DNA of 64,000 nt from Novosphingobium sp. 28-62-57 (GTDB lineage: Bacteria > Pseudomonadota > Alphaproteobacteria > Sphingomonadales > Sphingomonadaceae). A model generated the notes under the pieces. That model saw only the letters and a list, made by a program, of their open reading frames with translations, was not told the origin of the DNA and ran no database searches. The translations under genes were made by a program, and so were the position numbers. Shown one piece after another: positions 7,943-16,147 of the stretch. Position 1 is the first letter of the stretch; the number at the start of each line of letters is the position of its first letter. The stretch is from the NCBI GenBank assembly GCA_002256985.1, contig NCGO01000003.1:62001-126000 (forward strand), given 5' to 3'.

Positions 7943-9031
7943 ATGAAAGCTGCCGTCCTTGTCGCACCGGGTAGTCCGCTGGAAATCCATGACCTGACAG
8001 TCTCCAAGCCCGGCCCGCACGAAGTCCTGATTCGCACCGCCGCTTGCGGACTGTGCCATTCGGACCTGCACTTCATCGATGGCGCCTACCCTCACCCCCT
8101 GCCCGCTGTGCCGGGGCACGAGGCGGCTGGCATTGTCGAGGCGGTGGGCAGTGAGGTGCGCACGGTGAAAGTGGGCGATGCGGTTGTTACTTGCCTCTCG
8201 GCGTTCTGTGGCCACTGCGAATTCTGCGTGACCGGGCGGATGGCGCTGTGCCTTGGCGGTGAAACGCGGCGCGGGGCGGGCCAGCCGCCGCGCCTGACGC
8301 GCAGCGATGATGGCAGCACGGTCAACCAGATGCTCAACCTTTCGGCTTTTGCCGAGCAGATGCTGGTGCATGAACATGCCTGTGTGGCGATCAATCCCGA
8401 TATGCCGCTGGACCGGGCCGCTGTGATCGGTTGCGCGGTGACGACCGGCGCGGGCGCGGTGTTCAATGCGGCCAAGCTGGTGCCGGGCGAGACGATCTGC
8501 GTGGTCGGCTGCGGCGGGGTGGGCCTTGCCACGATCAACGCGGCCAAGATTGCGGGCGCAGGCCGGATCATCGCGGTCGATCCGATCGCCGAAAAGCGCG
8601 AGCTGGCGATGAAGCTGGGCGCGACCGATGTGATGGACGCAGGGCCGGATTCCGCCGCGCAGATCGTGGAGATGACCAAGGGCGGCGTGCACCATGCTAT
8701 CGAAGCGGTGGGGCGTCCGGCATCGGGCGATCTGGCGGTGGCGACGCTGCGGCGTGGCGGCACGGCGACGATTCTGGGCATGATGCCGCTGGCTCACAAA
8801 GTCGGCCTTTCGGCGATGGACTTGCTTTCGGACAAGAAGCTGCAAGGGGCTGTAATGGGGCAGAACCGCTTCCCGGTGGACCTGCCGCGTCTGGTCGATT
8901 TCTACATGCGCGGACTGCTCGATCTCGACACGATCATTGCCGAGCGCATTCCGCTTTCGGCCATCAATGACGGGTTCGAGAAAATGAAGCAGGGCCATTC
9001 CGCCCGCTCGGTCATCGTGTTCGATCAATGA
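7943..9031 (+). CDS. Zinc-dependent alcohol dehydrogenase (MDR superfamily)
   Basis: A 362-residue medium-chain dehydrogenase that oxidises an alcohol with NAD(P). The catalytic zinc ligands are in CGLCHSDLHF (Cys ~35) and PGHEAAGIVEAVG (His-Glu). The structural zinc lobe has Cys residues in CLSAFCGHCEFC and CLGG, and the nucleotide-binding motif is VGCGGVGLATINAAK. The lobe pattern and the long loop after it resemble class III or aryl-alcohol type enzymes. The stop overlaps the kinase ATG by four bases, so both are made together. It probably handles a hydroxylated intermediate of the surrounding pathway; the substrate is unknown. Confidence 0.88.
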   Translation: MKAAVLVAPGSPLEIHDLTVSKPGPHEVLIRTAACGLCHSDLHFIDGAYPHPLPAVPGHEAAGIVEAVGSEVRTVKVGDAVVTCLSAFCGHCEFCVTGRMALCLGGETRRGAGQPPRLTRSDDGSTVNQMLNLSAFAEQMLVHEHACVAINPDMPLDRAAVIGCAVTTGAGAVFNAAKLVPGETICVVGCGGVGLATINAAKIAGAGRIIAVDPIAEKRELAMKLGATDVMDAGPDSAAQIVEMTKGGVHHAIEAVGRPASGDLAVATLRRGGTATILGMMPLAHKVGLSAMDLLSDKKLQGAVMGQNRFPVDLPRLVDFYMRGLLDLDTIIAERIPLSAINDGFEKMKQGHSARSVIVFDQ

Positions 9032-10104
9032 GCGAAGCGCCGATGGATGCCCAGACGGCCTTCACCGGGACGGTAACGCCCGAGGGAGTGGACAAGCTGG
9101 ACGAGGCTGCCCTCACCCGCTGGTTCGAAGAGCATGTCGAGGGGTTTGCGGGGCCGTTGACGGTTTCGAAGTTCAAGGGCGGGCAATCGAACCCGACCTA
9201 CAAGATTGAAAGCCCGTCTGGCCCCTATGTGCTGCGGCGCAAGCCTTTCGGCAAGTTGCTGCCATCAGCGCATGCGGTGGACCGGGAATACAAGGTGCAG
9301 GCGGGTCTGTTCGGCACCGGCTTTCCGGTGGCGCGGCAATATGGGCTGTGCACCGACGAGAGCGTGATTGGATCGTGGTTCTATGTGATGGGCTGCGTCG
9401 AGGGTCGGACGATCTGGGACGGGGCTATGCCGGGGGCCACGGCGGATTTCCGGTGCGCGACTTATGACGCGATGGTCGATACGCTGGCGGCGCTGCATGC
9501 GGTCGATGTCGAGGCGGCGGGGCTTGGCGATTATGGCAAGCCGGGCAATTACTTCGGGCGGCAGGTTGACCGCTGGACCAAGCAGTACCGCCTGTCTGAA
9601 ACCGAGACGATGCCCGACATGGAGCGGCTGATCGAGTGGCTGCCCGCCACCTTGCCCGAACAGACCCGCACCAGCGTGGTCCACGGCGATTACCGCATCG
9701 ACAACATGATCTTTCACCCGACCGAGGCCCGGGTCGTGGCCGTGCTGGACTGGGAGCTTTCAACGCTGGGCGATCCGTTGGCGGACTTCACCTACTTTTG
9801 CACGGCGTGGGTGCAGGACAATGCAGGGCGTTCAGGCGTTCAGGATGTTGATCGGAAGGCCTTGGGCATTCCTGAGCTGGACGAAGTGGTGGCACGCTAT
9901 TGCGCGCAGACCGGGCGCGATGGCCTGCCGAATTTGGATTGGTACATCGGTTACAACTTCTTCCGTCTGGCGGCGATCGTCCAGGGGATCAAGAAGCGCG
10001 TGATCGACGGCACGGCATCGAGCGCGCACGCCAGGGCGATGTCGGAGCGGGTCAAGCCGCTGGCTGAACTGGCGCTGGGCTTTGCGGTGAAGGCCGGGGC
10101 CTGA
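9028..10104 (+). CDS. APH-type phosphotransferase of the ACAD10/11 N-terminal family
   Basis: A 358-residue protein of the aminoglycoside phosphotransferase/choline kinase fold. The nucleotide-binding part shows KFKGGQSNPTYKI and YVLRRKPFGKLLPSAH. The catalytic loop is HGDYRIDNMIFH, and the metal-binding Asp is in VLDWELSTLGDPLADFTY. This set of motifs defines the domain fused to the acyl-CoA dehydrogenase in human ACAD10/11 and found separately as LvaA in Pseudomonas. Members phosphorylate the 4-hydroxy group of acyl-CoAs before elimination. The dehydrogenase partner is encoded two genes upstream (6510-7802). An antibiotic resistance role is unlikely given this context. Confidence 0.87.
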   Translation: MSEAPMDAQTAFTGTVTPEGVDKLDEAALTRWFEEHVEGFAGPLTVSKFKGGQSNPTYKIESPSGPYVLRRKPFGKLLPSAHAVDREYKVQAGLFGTGFPVARQYGLCTDESVIGSWFYVMGCVEGRTIWDGAMPGATADFRCATYDAMVDTLAALHAVDVEAAGLGDYGKPGNYFGRQVDRWTKQYRLSETETMPDMERLIEWLPATLPEQTRTSVVHGDYRIDNMIFHPTEARVVAVLDWELSTLGDPLADFTYFCTAWVQDNAGRSGVQDVDRKALGIPELDEVVARYCAQTGRDGLPNLDWYIGYNFFRLAAIVQGIKKRVIDGTASSAHARAMSERVKPLAELALGFAVKAGA

Positions 10105-10116
10105 TACCGACGCTGC

Positions 10117-10500
10117 ATGGAACGGCGGCTCAAGGTTTTCTTTGATGGGGGTTGTCGGCCCAATCCGGGCCGGATCGAGGTCGCCGCAGTGATGCGCGGC
10201 GTGGCGCATGTGCGCGATGATCTGGGTGACGGCACCAACGGCGATGCCGAGTGGCTGGCGCTGATCCATGCGCTGGAATGTGCTTTGGCCAGCGGCGCGG
10301 TGGCGTTCGATCTGATTGGGGACAGCACTTCGGTGATCGAACAGGCCAATGGGCGTGTGAAGGCGCGGTCGGAGGCGGATCGGGCGCATCTGGCGCGGTT
10401 TCAGGCTTTGGCCGCTGTGCACCCGCCTGCGCGCATTCGCTGGACCAAGCGGGCACAGAACTTGGCCGGAATTGCGCTGAACGCGCGGCATCCGCGGTAA
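10117..10500 (+). CDS. RNase H-like protein
   Basis: A 127-residue RNase H fold protein starting 12 bp after the kinase gene. The first strand carries FFDGGCRPNPG (Asp ~10), the helix carries Glu ~45 in GDAEWLAL, and the third acidic residue is Asp ~69 in LIGDS. The segment that normally reads N-x-x-A-D near the C-terminus is NLAGIALN, so the fourth acidic residue is Gly. Activity may therefore be reduced or altered. Short stand-alone RNase H-like proteins (RnhA/YpdQ type) are common, but the cellular substrate of this one is unknown. Its place after a catabolic gene is probably incidental. Confidence 0.75.
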   Translation: MERRLKVFFDGGCRPNPGRIEVAAVMRGVAHVRDDLGDGTNGDAEWLALIHALECALASGAVAFDLIGDSTSVIEQANGRVKARSEADRAHLARFQALAAVHPPARIRWTKRAQNLAGIALNARHPR

Positions 10501-10518
10501 AGCCCCCCTCCGTCCTGC

Positions 10519-10605
10519 AACCCCGCTCACCCTGAGCCTATCGAGGGGCGGATGAAAACACACGCCGCGCCAGCGTCCTTCGACAGGCTCAGGACGAGCG
10601 GGGTT
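10519..10605. repeat. Bipartite palindromic repeat, type C (CCTGAGCC...GGCTCAGG)
   Basis: AACCCCGCTCACCCTGAGCC(TATCGAGGGGCG) pairs with CGTCCTTCGACAGGCTCAGG(ACGAGCGGGGTT). It is the first of two repeats in the convergent gap between the RNase H-like gene and aroG. Other type C copies are at 31185-31317, 36121-36150 and 38241-38424. Confidence 0.85.
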
Positions 10606-10631
10606 GGGGAGACTTGGTGCTGAACACCCAA

Positions 10632-10709
10632 CTTCGTCATTCCCGCGCAGGCGGGAATCCAGTGCGCAACCGTGGGAACTGGATCCCCGCCTGCGCGGGA
10701 ATGACGAAG
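10632..10709. repeat. Bipartite palindromic repeat, type B (CGTCATTCCCGC...GCGGGAATGACG)
   Basis: The left arm CTTCGTCATTCCCGCGCAGG(CGGGAATCCAGT) pairs with the right arm ACTGGATCCCCGCCTGCGCG(GGAATGACGAAG). Each arm contains its own hairpin. The outer sequence (CGTCAT, ATCCA) matches type D repeats, but the hairpin tip differs. It directly abuts the aroG stop codon. Confidence 0.85.
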
Positions 10710-10716
10710 GCTTGGT

Positions 10717-12090
10717 TCAGGCCGCTTCGGCCTTCGCCTCCGCACGCTCGGCATTCAGCGCTTCGGCCAGCAGAAACGCCAGTTCGATCGACTGTGCCGC
10801 GTTGAGGCGCGGGTCGCAGTGGGTGTGGTAGCGGTCGGCCAAGCCTTCGTGCGTGATGGCAATAGCGCCGCCGACGCACTCTGTAACATCCTGTCCGGTC
10901 ATCTCGATGTGAATGCCACCCGCGTGGGTGCCCTCAGTGCGATGGACGGCAAAGAAGCCCTTCACCTCATTGAGGATGCGGTCAAACGGACGGGTCTTGT
11001 AGCCGCTGTTCGATTTGATCACATTTCCGTGCATGGGATCGCACGACCAGACGACCGGGTGCCCTTCACGTTTCACCGCACGCACCAGCGGGGCAAGCCC
11101 TGCCTCGACCTTGTCGTCACCAAAGCGGCTGATCAAAGTCATCCGGCCCGCTTCACGCGCCGGGTTCAGCGTATCGAGCATCTTGAGCAAGGCGTCCGGG
11201 GCCAGCGACGGGCCGCACTTCATGCCGATAGGGTTGTGCACGCCGCGCAAGTATTCGACATGGGCCGATCCTTCAAAGCGGGTGCGGTCACCGATCCACA
11301 GCATGTGTGCGCTGGTATCGTACCAGTCACCGGTCAGCGAATCCTGACGGGTCATCGCCTCTTCATAGGGCAGCAGCAGGGCTTCGTGGCTGGTATAGAA
11401 GCTGGTGCCCTGAAGCTGCGGCACGGTGCGCGGATCGACGCCGCAGGCTTCCATGAAATCGAGCGATTCGCCGATCTTGTCGGCCATTTCGCTGAACTTC
11501 GTGGCCCAAGGGCTCTTGCCGATATGGTCGAGCGTCCACTGGTGGACCTGCCGCAAGTTGGCATAGCCGCCGGTCGAGAACGCGCGCAGCAGGTTCAGCG
11601 TGGCCGCCGCCTGGCTATAGGCGCGCAGCATGCGTTCGGGATCGGGGATGCGCGATTCCGGGGTGAAATCGATGCCGTTGATGTTGTCGCCCAGATAGCT
11701 TGGCAGTTCAACGCCGCCGATGCTCTCAACCGGCGAGGAGCGCGGCTTGGCGAATTGCCCGGCCATGCGGCCAACCTTCACCACCGGCTGCTTGCTGGCG
11801 AACGTCAGCACAACCGCCATCTGCAGCAGCACGCGGAACGTGTCGCGGATGTTGTTGGGGTGGAATTCGGCGAAGCTTTCAGCGCAATCGCCGCCCTGCA
11901 GCAGGAACCCCTTGCCCGCAGCGACTTGCGCCAGATCAGCCTTCAGCGCGCGCGCTTCACCGGCAAAGACCAGCGGCGGAAAGCTCGTCAGGGTCTGCTC
12001 GACCTCGTTCAGCTTTTGCGCGTTGGGATAAGTCGGCAGATGCCGCCCTTCAAATCCCCGCCATGATCCCGCAGTCCAGTTCTGTGCCAC
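10717..12090 (-). CDS. aroG: Class II 3-deoxy-7-phosphoheptulonate (DAHP) synthase
   Basis: A 457-residue class II (plant-like) DAHP synthase. It condenses phosphoenolpyruvate and erythrose 4-phosphate in the first step of the shikimate pathway. Signatures include the [18 protein letters not shown] start, [14 protein letters not shown] with the metal-binding Cys, [20 protein letters not shown], and [18 protein letters not shown] near the C-terminus. Length is normal for the class. The gene stands alone on the minus strand; a type B repeat touches its 3' end and a divergent pilus-type operon starts on the other side. Class II enzymes are often feedback-regulated by aromatic amino acids, but nothing in the sequence shows this here. 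Confidence 0.96.
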   Translation of the reverse strand: MAQNWTAGSWRGFEGRHLPTYPNAQKLNEVEQTLTSFPPLVFAGEARALKADLAQVAAGKGFLLQGGDCAESFAEFHPNNIRDTFRVLLQMAVVLTFASKQPVVKVGRMAGQFAKPRSSPVESIGGVELPSYLGDNINGIDFTPESRIPDPERMLRAYSQAAATLNLLRAFSTGGYANLRQVHQWTLDHIGKSPWATKFSEMADKIGESLDFMEACGVDPRTVPQLQGTSFYTSHEALLLPYEEAMTRQDSLTGDWYDTSAHMLWIGDRTRFEGSAHVEYLRGVHNPIGMKCGPSLAPDALLKMLDTLNPAREAGRMTLISRFGDDKVEAGLAPLVRAVKREGHPVVWSCDPMHGNVIKSNSGYKTRPFDRILNEVKGFFAVHRTEGTHAGGIHIEMTGQDVTECVGGAIAITHEGLADRYHTHCDPRLNAAQSIELAFLLAEALNAERAEAKAEAA

Positions 12091-12187
12091 TTGTGCTTCC
12101 TTTCAAGGCGGAGGCCTTTACGCCGCCAAGCCGCGAATTGCAAAGGCAGCGTTGCGTTCAGGGTAATCGGATGAATTGCTCAATCCC

Positions 12188-12203
12188 TAGGGGATTTCCC
12201 CTA
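12188..12203. promoter_or_regulatory. Short perfect palindrome upstream of the TadG operon
   Basis: TAGGGGATTTCCCCTA is a near-perfect inverted repeat in the 189-bp divergent gap between aroG and the TadG/TadE operon. It could be an operator for either unit. No known regulator site was recognised. Confidence 0.35.
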
Positions 12204-12223
12204 ATCGGCTGAACCGAAACTTT

Positions 12224-12257
12224 TGGTGGATCGGCGGTTAACCCCGATCATCCACCA
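12224..12257 (+). promoter_or_regulatory. Hairpin in the presumed leader of the TadG operon
   Basis: TGGTGGAT and ATCCACCA form 8-bp arms around an inner GGCGGTTAACCCC segment that also pairs. It ends 22 bp before the ATG at 12280 and has no T tract, so it looks more like a leader structure or a regulator site than a terminator. Confidence 0.4.
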
Positions 12258-12279
12258 TAAGGTTCCGCTCATCCGCGTC

Positions 12280-13866
12280 ATGTCCGCCTTTTGCCGTTCC
12301 CTAGCCGAACTTGCCCGGTGCCGGTCGGGCAATATTCTGCCGCTGTCGGCGCTGGCGATCTTTGCCGTGGCCGCGCTGATTGGCGGGGCGGTGGATATCA
12401 GCCGGGGCTGGCGCGTGCAGACGCGTTTGCAAGCGGCCTGCGATGCCGGAGTGCTGGCCGGGCGGCGCGCTGTGACGTCGAACGGGTTTGATACTACGGC
12501 CAATACACAGGCAGAAAACTACTTCTACGCCAATTTCAACGTCGACAAGCAAGGCGTCGGCGAGACGACGTTTCTCACAACGTCGGCTGACCGTGGCAGC
12601 ACGATCAGCGCTGTCGCGACCACAACCCTGCCACCGATCATGATGCAATTGTTCGGGTTTGAAGGATTTGATCTGCGCGCTGCCTGCACCGCATCAATGG
12701 AAGTGGGCAACAGCGACATCATGATGGTGCTCGATACCACCGGATCGATGGGTTGGACGCTGTCTGGCAGCAGCCAGACGCGGATTCAGGCGCTGCGGGC
12801 ATCGATGAAGAGCTTTTACGACACGGTTTCCGCTGCCGCATCAGGCACCAACGCCCGCATCCGCTATGGCTTTGTGCCCTACAGTTCGAGCGTGAATGTG
12901 GGGCGACTGATCCTTGACCGGGACCCGGATTATCTTGTCGATAGCTGGACGATCCAGTCCCGCCGGGCCATTCGCCGCACCAACGGGACGTTCCAGAGCT
13001 GGGAGTATCGCCCGCTGACCTTTGATGTCAGCCGATACAAGAACTTCAACACAGTCAGCACCAACACCGGCACCAATGGTGCGGCGGTATCATCCACGTG
13101 GGAAGGGTGCATCGAAGAGCGCTCAACCGTTTCGGAAGATGCTTTTACCTGGTCTTCGCAGACCGGGTTTTTGCCAGAAGGTGCAAACGATCTGGATATC
13201 GACAACGCGCCTGATGGGACAAACGCCACGAAGTGGGCACCGATGTGGCCCGAACTGGCCTTTATCCGCACGTTTACCGACTGGCGCGGCAACGTCTACA
13301 TGAACGATGCCATGCCCTCACCGACCGGCTCGCAAGCCCCGTCGTTCTGCCCATCGCCCGCCCGTCTGCTGGGTGAAATGGATCGCTCCAGCTATTTTGC
13401 CTATGCCGATGCGCTCGTGGCCGAAGGCGCAACTTATCATGATATCGGGCTGGTCTGGGGCGCGCGGTTGCTTTCACCGCATGGGATCTGGTCGGACAAT
13501 GTGCTTGAGCGACCGCTGAACGGTGGTGAAGTTTCGCGCCATCTGATCTTCATGACCGATGGCGAAATGGCCGCGAACTATTCGATCCAGTCATCGTGGG
13601 GCGTGGAGTATCACGACCGCAGAGTGACCGACAACGGCTTCTCCCGCGATACTCAACGCCACAATTCGCGTTTTTTGGCGCTGTGTGAAGCGGTGAAGGC
13701 CAAGGGTATCCGGCTGTGGGTGATCGCTTTTGCAGCGGGCATGACGACCGAGCTTTCAACCTGCGCATCCACCGACAGCGCGTTCCTTGCGGCCAATGCC
13801 AGCCAGCTTGATGAAGCGTTCCAGAACATCGCCAAGCAGGTGGGCGAACTGCGAGTGGTGCAATGA
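12280..13866 (+). CDS. TadG-like pilus assembly protein with von Willebrand A domain
   Basis: A 528-residue protein. Its N-terminal membrane segment (residues ~17-38, after RCRSGN) is followed by DISRGWRVQTRLQAACDAGVL, as in TadE/TadG pseudopilins. The middle contains a vWA domain with the metal-site sequence MMVLDTTGSMGW, and later HLIFMTDGEM. The rest, rich in Ser, Thr and Tyr, would lie in the periplasm or outside the cell. The ATG at 12280 is preferred over an upstream TTG because it starts directly before the membrane segment. It is the first of three overlapping genes. The usual Tad machinery (TadA, TadB, TadC, RcpA) is not in the window. Confidence 0.88.
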   Translation: MSAFCRSLAELARCRSGNILPLSALAIFAVAALIGGAVDISRGWRVQTRLQAACDAGVLAGRRAVTSNGFDTTANTQAENYFYANFNVDKQGVGETTFLTTSADRGSTISAVATTTLPPIMMQLFGFEGFDLRAACTASMEVGNSDIMMVLDTTGSMGWTLSGSSQTRIQALRASMKSFYDTVSAAASGTNARIRYGFVPYSSSVNVGRLILDRDPDYLVDSWTIQSRRAIRRTNGTFQSWEYRPLTFDVSRYKNFNTVSTNTGTNGAAVSSTWEGCIEERSTVSEDAFTWSSQTGFLPEGANDLDIDNAPDGTNATKWAPMWPELAFIRTFTDWRGNVYMNDAMPSPTGSQAPSFCPSPARLLGEMDRSSYFAYADALVAEGATYHDIGLVWGARLLSPHGIWSDNVLERPLNGGEVSRHLIFMTDGEMAANYSIQSSWGVEYHDRRVTDNGFSRDTQRHNSRFLALCEAVKAKGIRLWVIAFAAGMTTELSTCASTDSAFLAANASQLDEAFQNIAKQVGELRVVQ

Positions 13867-14447
13867 CCCGGCACACCCTGATGGAAAACCGCGAGGGCGC
13901 AACGGTGGTGGAATTTGCCATCGTCTTGCCGCTGTTCTTGGTGTTCCTGATCGGCATCCTGGATGTGGGCCAGATGGTCTATGGCAAATCGGTGCTGACA
14001 GGCGCAGTGCATCGCGCTGCCCGCGCCTCTGCCACCGAAACCCGCAATATCGCGCTGGCCGATGCATCGGTGCTTAGGGCCGTTCAGCCGGTTCTTCCGG
14101 GGGTGAAGATCGAGAGCACCCGCACCAGCTATTTCGATTTCGCCGATGTTGGCCGCCCGGAAAAATGGAACGATGCCAACGGCAATTCCCGCTGCGATAA
14201 CAACGAAGTCTATACCGACGAGAACCGCAACGGCCAGTGGGACGAAGACGTGGGCAGAGTTGGCGACGAAGGCAACGCCAATGATGTGGTCGTCTACCAG
14301 GTGATCGCGCGGTTCGATCCGGTTTTCAAAGTGCCATTCGCGCCAGAGCGCTGGTCCAAACGGTCGCTGTCGGCCACGGCCGTGGTGAAGAACCAGCCCT
14401 TTGGCAACCAGACCGATTATGGATCGACTGCAGGGAGTTGCCCATGA
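13863..14447 (+). CDS. TadE-like pseudopilin
   Basis: A 194-residue TadE family protein whose ATG overlaps the TadG stop (ATGA). Residues ~10-35 form the conserved TadE segment GATVVEFAIVLPLFLVFLIG, with the Glu of the prepilin-type motif, followed by the ILDVGQMVYG helix. The rest is a periplasmic domain with an Asp/Asn-rich stretch (DANGNSRCDNNEVYTDENRN) resembling a calcium-binding or dockerin-like loop, which is unusual for a TadE. It probably forms a minor pilus or envelope complex with its two neighbours. Confidence 0.87.
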   Translation: MTRHTLMENREGATVVEFAIVLPLFLVFLIGILDVGQMVYGKSVLTGAVHRAARASATETRNIALADASVLRAVQPVLPGVKIESTRTSYFDFADVGRPEKWNDANGNSRCDNNEVYTDENRNGQWDEDVGRVGDEGNANDVVVYQVIARFDPVFKVPFAPERWSKRSLSATAVVKNQPFGNQTDYGSTAGSCP

Positions 14448-15103
14448 CACGTCAGGTCGCGCACAGACGCCCGCTGCGCAGCCTTGCCCGCAATACCGAT
14501 GCGGTATCGGTGATGGAATTCGCGCTGGTGCTGCCGCTGTTCATGACGCTTGGCATGTATGGCGCAGAAATCGCATGGCTGAATGCCACCGCGCTGGAAG
14601 TCAGCCAGGTGGCGGTATCGATGGCCGACAATGCATCGCGCATCGGCCAGACCGACAATAGCGGCGTTACCCCCACGATCAGCAGTGCGGACGTGGAATC
14701 CGTGCTCGACGGCGCGCTGGAGGAAGGCGCTTCGGCCAATCTGGAGGATAACGGGCGGGTGATCCTGTCCAGCCTTGAAGGCCATCCGGTGACGGGTAAG
14801 CAGTACATTCACTGGCAGCAGTGCAAGGGCAAAGGGAAGCAGGAATCAAAGAAAGGGAAAGCCGATCCCAGCGGCGGACTGCTGTCCTCGCTGGTCAACG
14901 GCCTGACCATGGGCGGCAAGACCATCAGGGCACCCAATGGCGGCGCGGTGATGGTGGCCGAAGTGTGGTACGAATACAAAGGCCTGTTCGGCACGCTGTT
15001 CATCGACAAGATCATGCTTCACGAAGAAGCCGCCGTCATCGCCCGCGACGACCGCAGCGTGGACAACGGCCTGACGGGCAATGACAAGAAGAACGCCTGT
15101 TAG
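14444..15103 (+). CDS. TadE-like pseudopilin, second copy
   Basis: A 219-residue TadE family protein. The ATG at 14444 overlaps the preceding stop (ATGA) and has GGGAG seven bases upstream, so it is preferred over a TTG six bases earlier. The signature is VSVMEFALVLPLFMTLGMYG, followed by ALEVSQVAVSMADNAS. The C-terminal half carries a Lys/Gly-rich loop (KGKGKQESKKGKADPSGG), then a second hydrophobic patch and an acidic end. It is the last gene of the TadG/TadE/TadE operon. Confidence 0.85.
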   Translation: MTRQVAHRRPLRSLARNTDAVSVMEFALVLPLFMTLGMYGAEIAWLNATALEVSQVAVSMADNASRIGQTDNSGVTPTISSADVESVLDGALEEGASANLEDNGRVILSSLEGHPVTGKQYIHWQQCKGKGKQESKKGKADPSGGLLSSLVNGLTMGGKTIRAPNGGAVMVAEVWYEYKGLFGTLFIDKIMLHEEAAVIARDDRSVDNGLTGNDKKNAC

Positions 15104-15220
15104 TTAGAGGGTGGGGCCGAGTAGCTGTGGCGGCGGCTTTTGGTGGGTGTTCTGGGCAGTTGGTATGGCAAGAAGTGGGTGGGAAGCTGACATCGCGTCC
15201 AGATACTGTATGACTGCCGG

Positions 15221-15469
15221 ATGGCAGCCGAAGAACGTTACGGAACCTATCAGATTCGATGGCTTGAGACGGGCGAAAGGTTTGTCGCCGTCGTTCGAAG
15301 TGCCGCTGATGAAGATCCGCCTGCGATAATCGAGGTCAGCGTTAGTGAGGGAATGGATGTCCTCAAGGCGCGCACCTATACCGCCATTGATGCTAGAGTT
15401 ATCGAAGCTTATCGTCCAAATCTATCGGCGCCAAACGATGCGTCGTGCGTTCGCGTCCTTTCTTGTTGA
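15221..15469 (+). CDS. Small hypothetical protein
   Basis: An 82-residue frame (MAAEERYGTYQIRWLETGERF...) with no recognised domain. It has a plausible beta-rich composition and a codon pattern less GC-biased than its neighbours. No clear ribosome site precedes the ATG. Its 3' end overlaps the start of the Imm35-like gene by about 32 bases. It could be a small accessory protein of the same pocket; it is kept because there is no better gene in the interval, with low confidence. Confidence 0.4.
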   Translation: MAAEERYGTYQIRWLETGERFVAVVRSAADEDPPAIIEVSVSEGMDVLKARTYTAIDARVIEAYRPNLSAPNDASCVRVLSC

Positions 15470-15686
15470 AAAAGAACGGGAAATGGGAGAGCATTTGTCA
15501 CTAGCTAAAGGCCCTGATCGCCTCTCCACAGGATGGGTCTTTTACTATCAGTCCCGCGCCTACGTAGAGACCAGCTCTATCAATGAAATGCTTGTCGGAC
15601 ACGGGCCAGTGATCGTCGCTGACGACGGCCGGGTCATAGAGGGAAGCTCGATGGACCGGGATCCCGAGGAAATGCTCAAACGTTGA
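15438..15686 (+). CDS. Imm35/YrhB-like small protein (putative immunity protein)
   Basis: The 82-residue product from the ATG at 15438 has the pattern GWVFYYQSRAYVET, then LVGHGPVIVADDGRVIEGS. This matches the W-x-F-Y / GxGPxIV-x-x-x-G pattern of the Imm35 (YrhB-like) family seen beside polymorphic toxins. An upstream in-frame start (15345) would add an unrelated basic leader. No toxin gene is recognised next to it, so it is an orphan immunity-type gene in a low-GC pocket between the pilus operon and the M16 protease. The family assignment is from motif memory and should be treated as probable only. Confidence 0.55.
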   Translation: MRRAFASFLVEKEREMGEHLSLAKGPDRLSTGWVFYYQSRAYVETSSINEMLVGHGPVIVADDGRVIEGSSMDRDPEEMLKR

Positions 15687-15825
15687 TTCACGCATGTCCG
15701 GAACGGGGTCGATTCTTGAATGTGACCTGCTGGCGAGAAACCCGTTGACGCCGCGCAGCGGCTTTCGGGGGCCACCCGCCAGCCCCGCATATGGATGGAT
15801 TGCCGTTATTGGCCGGTTGGTTTGG

Positions 15826-16035
15826 TCAGTCCCGGACAGCCAAGTCAGGATACTCACGACAGATAGGATTGATGAAGCCCTCACTCAATTGGTAGAAAAT
15901 CTCGCCAAGCTTAAGTGCAAGAGCCTTGCGTTCGGCTTCATTAGAAACTTCGGAGATGGCCAAATCGATTTCCCCGAGTAACGGGTCAAGCGCCATGACC
16001 GCATCAATAATGCGCTTTGCTATCTGCTTTTCCAT
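15826..16035 (-). CDS. Small hypothetical protein
   Basis: A 69-residue, largely helical protein (MEKQIAKRIIDAVMALDPL..., with LLGEIDLAISEV and YQLSEGFINPICREYPDL). Its regular amphipathic pattern and good start context make it more credible than the overlapping plus-strand frame of 95 codons, which has a random-looking composition. No family was recognised. It lies in the same AT-richer pocket as the Imm35-like gene and may belong with it. Confidence 0.55.
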   Translation of the reverse strand: MEKQIAKRIIDAVMALDPLLGEIDLAISEVSNEAERKALALKLGEIFYQLSEGFINPICREYPDLAVRD

Positions 16036-16147
16036 TTGAGCAGATGTGGCGAAACTAGCTTATGACCGCAATGGCATCGCAACCGTACCCGCAGCATTCG
16101 CTCCAAAGGAAATCGAAAGCTGCCATCCAGACCCAACCCGAACCCGA

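Noticed and set aside
9028-10104. Aminoglycoside resistance kinase
   Set aside because: The motif set and the acyl-CoA dehydrogenase neighbours place it in the ACAD10/11 N-terminal-like family, not with resistance enzymes.
10819-12066. A 415-codon plus-strand frame opposite aroG
   Set aside because: Antisense shadow of a clear class II DAHP synthase; no family features.
15694-15981. A 95-codon plus-strand frame in the Imm35 pocket
   Set aside because: Composition looks random and it overlaps a better minus-strand gene at 15826-16035.
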